Below, piece by piece: positions 20,733 through 23,153 of a DNA stretch of 23,153 bases. Positions within the stretch are counted from its first letter, which is position 1. The number at the start of each line of letters is the position of its first letter. This DNA is from DATDOY01 sp035293045 (GTDB taxonomy: Bacteria; Actinomycetota; Acidimicrobiia; IMCC26256; JACPCJ01), in assembly GCA_035293045.1 (NCBI GenBank), contig DATDOY010000096.1:1-23153 (forward strand), read 5' to 3'. The notes beneath the pieces are model-generated. The model was given only the letters and a program-made list of their open reading frames with translations, was not told the origin of the DNA and ran no database searches. The position numbers and the translations under genes are program-made.

Positions 20733-21860
20733 GTGGAACAGCAGAGCTTGTTGAATGATCTCGTGACGAGTCCGCGCACAGCCGTGTTCGCGTCGTTCCG
20801 TCTCGGTGGAACCGACGGCGTCTCGGTGGAAGCCGCCAAGTGGGAGTCGGCGCTGACCAAGCTCGGCTTCTCGTGTCGAAGGGTCGCGGGTGAGATCCTC
20901 GACGCCGGCCGTTCCGACGACGTCGTGATCCCTGAGCTTCGGATGCGCGCGGCGGCCGAACCGTCGCCGGCGCTCGTCGAAGCGGCGTTCGAGGGCGCCG
21001 ACCTCGTCGTGATCGAGAATCTGCTGTCGCTCCCCCTCAACCTCCCCGGCGCCCGCATCGTGTCGAAGGTGCTCGCCGACCATCCTCGCGTCGTGTTGCA
21101 CCACCACGACCTTCCCTGGCAACGCGTCGAGTTCGCGCACGTCGACGAGCTGCCGCCGCTCCTCGACGGCGCGCTGCATGTGGTGATCAACGAGCTTTCG
21201 CGTCGCGAGCTTCTCGACCGGGGTATCGAAGCCCACGTCGTGCGCAACCACTTCGACCTCGCACCGGAGCCCGGCGATCGCGCGGCCACCCGCCGACGCC
21301 TCGGGCTCGGCGAGAGCGACATCCTCGCCCTGCATCCGGTGCGGGCGATCGAGCGCAAGAACCTCCCGGGCGCCCTCGCTTTGTGCGCGGCGCTCGACGC
21401 GCGCCTGCCCCGCAACATCGTGCACTACTGGCTCCCGGGTCCGGCCGAGGACGGTTACGAGGCGACGCTCGAATCCCTGCTCGACGACGCCGAACGCGAC
21501 ACGCGCGTCGAACTGGTTCGGTCCCCCGCACAACCCATCCGCGACGCGTACGCGGCGTGCGACCTCGTCGTGTTCCCGTCGACGTGGGAGGGCTTCGGCA
21601 ACCCGGTCATCGAGTCGGTCGCCTTCGGCCGGCCGCTCGCCGCGGGCGACTACCCCGCGCTGCGCGAACTGACACACCTCGGGTTTTCGTTCTTGTCGTC
21701 CGACGACCCCGCCGCCGTGGCCGCCGTCCTCTCTGGCGTGCGCGATATCGGGCCGTCTCTCGAGCGCAACCTCGAGCTCGCCCGCGCGCACCTGGCCATC
21801 GAGCTGCTTCCCGGGCGCATCGAGGCGCTGATGGCGGGGGCCGGGTGGTCGTTCGAGTGA
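20733..21860 (+). CDS. Glycosyltransferase, GT4/GT-B type
   Basis: A retaining-type GT-B glycosyltransferase of 375 residues that would move a sugar from an activated donor to an unknown acceptor. The N-terminal acceptor half has FASFRLGGTDGVSVEAAKW, a variant of the usual glycine-rich loop. The C-terminal donor half has HPVRAIERKNLPGALAL and the E-x7-E motif in STWEGFGNPVIESVAFGRP, then a GDYPALREL segment. It is soluble or peripherally membrane bound. The start is GTG 20733; a GTG at 20763 would remove ten residues that show no similarity. The stop overlaps the hydrolase gene by 4 bp (GTGA), so the genes are coupled. No other polysaccharide genes are present to indicate its product. Confidence 0.88.
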   Translation: MEQQSLLNDLVTSPRTAVFASFRLGGTDGVSVEAAKWESALTKLGFSCRRVAGEILDAGRSDDVVIPELRMRAAAEPSPALVEAAFEGADLVVIENLLSLPLNLPGARIVSKVLADHPRVVLHHHDLPWQRVEFAHVDELPPLLDGALHVVINELSRRELLDRGIEAHVVRNHFDLAPEPGDRAATRRRLGLGESDILALHPVRAIERKNLPGALALCAALDARLPRNIVHYWLPGPAEDGYEATLESLLDDAERDTRVELVRSPAQPIRDAYAACDLVVFPSTWEGFGNPVIESVAFGRPLAAGDYPALRELTHLGFSFLSSDDPAAVAAVLSGVRDIGPSLERNLELARAHLAIELLPGRIEALMAGAGWSFE

Positions 21861-22876
21861 CCGACGGACCCGACTCCGGAGCGCCCGTCTTCGTCCTCGT
21901 GCACAGCCCGCTGGTGGGGCCACTGACGTGGTCGGCGGTCGCCGACGCGCTCTCGCGCCGAGGCCACACGGTGGTCGTTCCGGTCCTCACGACGCCCGAC
22001 GACGCGGCGGGATCGGTCCTCCACCACCACGCCGAGCAGATCCGCGTCGCCGTCGAGGCGCGCACCCGCACCGCACCCGTGGTGCTCGTGGGGCATTCGG
22101 GCGCGGGGCCCCTTCTCCCCGCCGCGGGCGACAACCTCACCAACGAGGTCGCTGCGTACGTCTTCGTCGACGCCGGGCTTCCCAAGGATCAGGCCACGCG
22201 CCTCGACGACGCGCCGCCCGCCTTCGCCGACAAGATCCGGGGGCTGGCCGAGGACGGCCGGGTCCCGCCGTGGGCCGAGTGGTGGGGCGACGACGTCCTC
22301 GCCGCGTTGCTCCCCGACGAGGCGGTCCGCGACGCCTTCGCCGCCGAGCTGGCGCCGATCCCCTTGCGGCTGTTCGAGGAGCGCGTTCGGGTGCCGGCGG
22401 CGTTCCCCGACGCCCCGTGCGGATACCTGTTGTTGTCGGCGGGATACGAGGACGCCGCCTCCTCGGCCGCCCGCCTCGGCTGGGATGTGCTCGCCCTCGA
22501 CGCCGGCCACCTGCACATGCTGGTGGAGCCGCACACCGTGGCGGCCGCGCTCGAAGAGCTCGCGGGCCGGCTGGTGGGGGGCGGACCGCCCCAACCCGAC
22601 CCCATCTCCGCCCAGCGTGAGCGCATCGGAGTGTGGATCGACGCCGGCCGGAGGGTCGGCTTCGGCGCCCTCGCCCTCGCGCTCGTCGTCTTCGTCGTCG
22701 CCCTCTACTGGGATCTTCCCGGGTGGATGATCCAGACCATTGTCGGCTGTCTTGTTCTTGCCACGCTCAGCCTGCTGCCCTCGATGATCGCCGGCTACGG
22801 CGTCGCCGCGGCCGAGCGCGAAGACGCAGAGCGGCGGCGCGTCCGCCGACCCGGCGGACCCCCGGTCCCCCCATAG
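21857..22876 (+). CDS. Alpha/beta hydrolase fused to a two-helix membrane domain
   Basis: A 339-residue protein. Residues 1-240 form an alpha/beta hydrolase: FVLVHSPLVGPLTW, nucleophile elbow G79-H-S81-G-A and catalytic His H218 in AGHLHML, with an acidic residue near 198-199 as possible third member. Residues 250-325 are a separate module: a conserved-looking helix ISAQRERIGVWIDAGRRVGFG, two membrane helices (about 267-286 and 292-313) and an acidic tail AAEREDAERRR. The second module has the look of small stand-alone actinobacterial membrane proteins, so this may be a gene fusion. The hydrolase would then be held at the membrane. The GTG at 21857 overlaps the glycosyltransferase stop. Its own stop lies inside the terminator stem. 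Confidence 0.85.
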   Translation: MTDGPDSGAPVFVLVHSPLVGPLTWSAVADALSRRGHTVVVPVLTTPDDAAGSVLHHHAEQIRVAVEARTRTAPVVLVGHSGAGPLLPAAGDNLTNEVAAYVFVDAGLPKDQATRLDDAPPAFADKIRGLAEDGRVPPWAEWWGDDVLAALLPDEAVRDAFAAELAPIPLRLFEERVRVPAAFPDAPCGYLLLSAGYEDAASSAARLGWDVLALDAGHLHMLVEPHTVAAALEELAGRLVGGGPPQPDPISAQRERIGVWIDAGRRVGFGALALALVVFVVALYWDLPGWMIQTIVGCLVLATLSLLPSMIAGYGVAAAEREDAERRRVRRPGGPPVPP

Positions 22877-22903
22877 GACGGAGGCCGTCCTATGGGCCTT
22901 TCT
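22870..22903 (+). terminator. Intrinsic terminator
   Basis: A perfect 12-bp stem CCCATAGGACGG (22870-22881) with CCGTCCTATGGG (22885-22896), a 3-base loop and a T-rich tail CCTTTCTT. The TAG stop of the hydrolase gene is inside the left arm. It closes the operon 20053-22876. Confidence 0.85.
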
Positions 22904-22904
22904 T

Positions 22905-22922
22905 GACCCGCGGGTCTAGAGT
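22905..22922 (+). promoter_or_regulatory. Palindromic operator candidate with -10-like TAGAGT
   Basis: The 12-bp palindrome GACCCGCGGGTC (22905-22916) directly abuts TAGAGT (22917-22922). If TAGAGT is a -10 element, the palindrome covers its spacer, an arrangement suited to a repressor. The leader to the dehydrogenase start would be about 100 bases. Confidence 0.35.
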
Positions 22923-23026
22923 CGTGCCCGAATCGCGGCCTGCGCCGCCGCATCGATCACGACGGGGGGGCGACCCTCCCCAAGCACGACCGTCCAAGAC
23001 GACCATCCGAGACGATAGGAGCAGAC

Positions 23027-23153
23027 ATGCCGAAGGCCTCCGTACTTTCCGCGATGGGTCAGCCGATGGAGCTGCTCGACCTCGACCTCGAAGCGCCGCG
23101 GGCCGGCGAGGTGAAGGTCGAGATGGGGGCGTCGGGCGTGTGCCACTCCGACC
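23027..23153 (+). CDS. Zinc-dependent alcohol dehydrogenase (MDR), partial
   Basis: The first 42 residues of a medium-chain dehydrogenase, cut by the window end. The text runs ASVLSAMGQPMELLDLDLEA, then APRAGEVKVEMGASGVCHSD. GVCHSD carries the catalytic-zinc cysteine, so it should be a zinc enzyme oxidising an alcohol or reducing an aldehyde with NAD(P). The ATG at 23027 has an AGGAG ribosome binding site 6 bases upstream. It follows an intrinsic terminator and so has its own promoter. Substrate cannot be told from this fragment. Confidence 0.88.
   Translation, partial: MPKASVLSAMGQPMELLDLDLEAPRAGEVKVEMGASGVCHSD

Overview
The window is high-GC DNA with a strong G/C third-position bias. Gene content (DUF3105 protein, DUF3558-like lipoprotein, DUF5317-like membrane protein, many GTG starts, starts directly behind TANNNT hexamers) points to an actinobacterium, plausibly an Acidimicrobiia-type lineage from an environmental genome. 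The phylum call is inference; no rRNA or tRNA gene is visible.

Layout. 19-1250: a complete IS30-family insertion sequence sitting inside a perfect palindrome. 1322-8350 (minus strand): a compact cytochrome c maturation (System I, Ccm) operon in the order ccmA-ccmB-ccmC-ccmD-ccmE-ccmF-ccmG-ccmH-ccmI, ending with a cyclophilin-type prolyl isomerase. Nearly all junctions are 1-4 bp overlaps, so the chain looks translationally coupled. 8351-8619 is a structured intergenic leader. 8620-16061: acyl-CoA metabolism, with two crotonase-family proteins, a single-domain biotin carrier, an acyl-CoA carboxylase carboxyltransferase and an AMP-forming acyl-CoA synthetase. Interspersed are an NmrA-like SDR protein, a lipoprotein and a DUF3105 protein. 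No biotin carboxylase is in the window. 16104-19572: a DUF5317-like membrane protein, then two coupled membrane proteins with degenerate HD-GYP-type domains, preceded by a newly recognised 29-codon small ORF. 19573-20052: 480 bp with no convincing gene but a dense array of stem-loops. 20053-22876: a conserved hypothetical protein, a GT4-like glycosyltransferase and an alpha/beta hydrolase fused to a two-helix membrane domain, closed by a clear intrinsic terminator. 23027 to the end: start of a zinc alcohol dehydrogenase cut by the window edge.

Most interesting signals. (1) A palindromic repeat family in three copies, each 38-85 bp past a stop codon, with a compensatory base-pair change in one copy; the IS30 element is inserted in one copy and its removal restores a perfect 18-bp stem. 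(2) A complete System I operon in what looks like an actinobacterium. (3) Two structured non-coding regions (8348-8603 and 19766-19914) and a small membrane-peptide ORF ahead of the HD genes. (4) Repeated leaderless promoter architecture, including two divergent pairs with identical 42-bp spacers.
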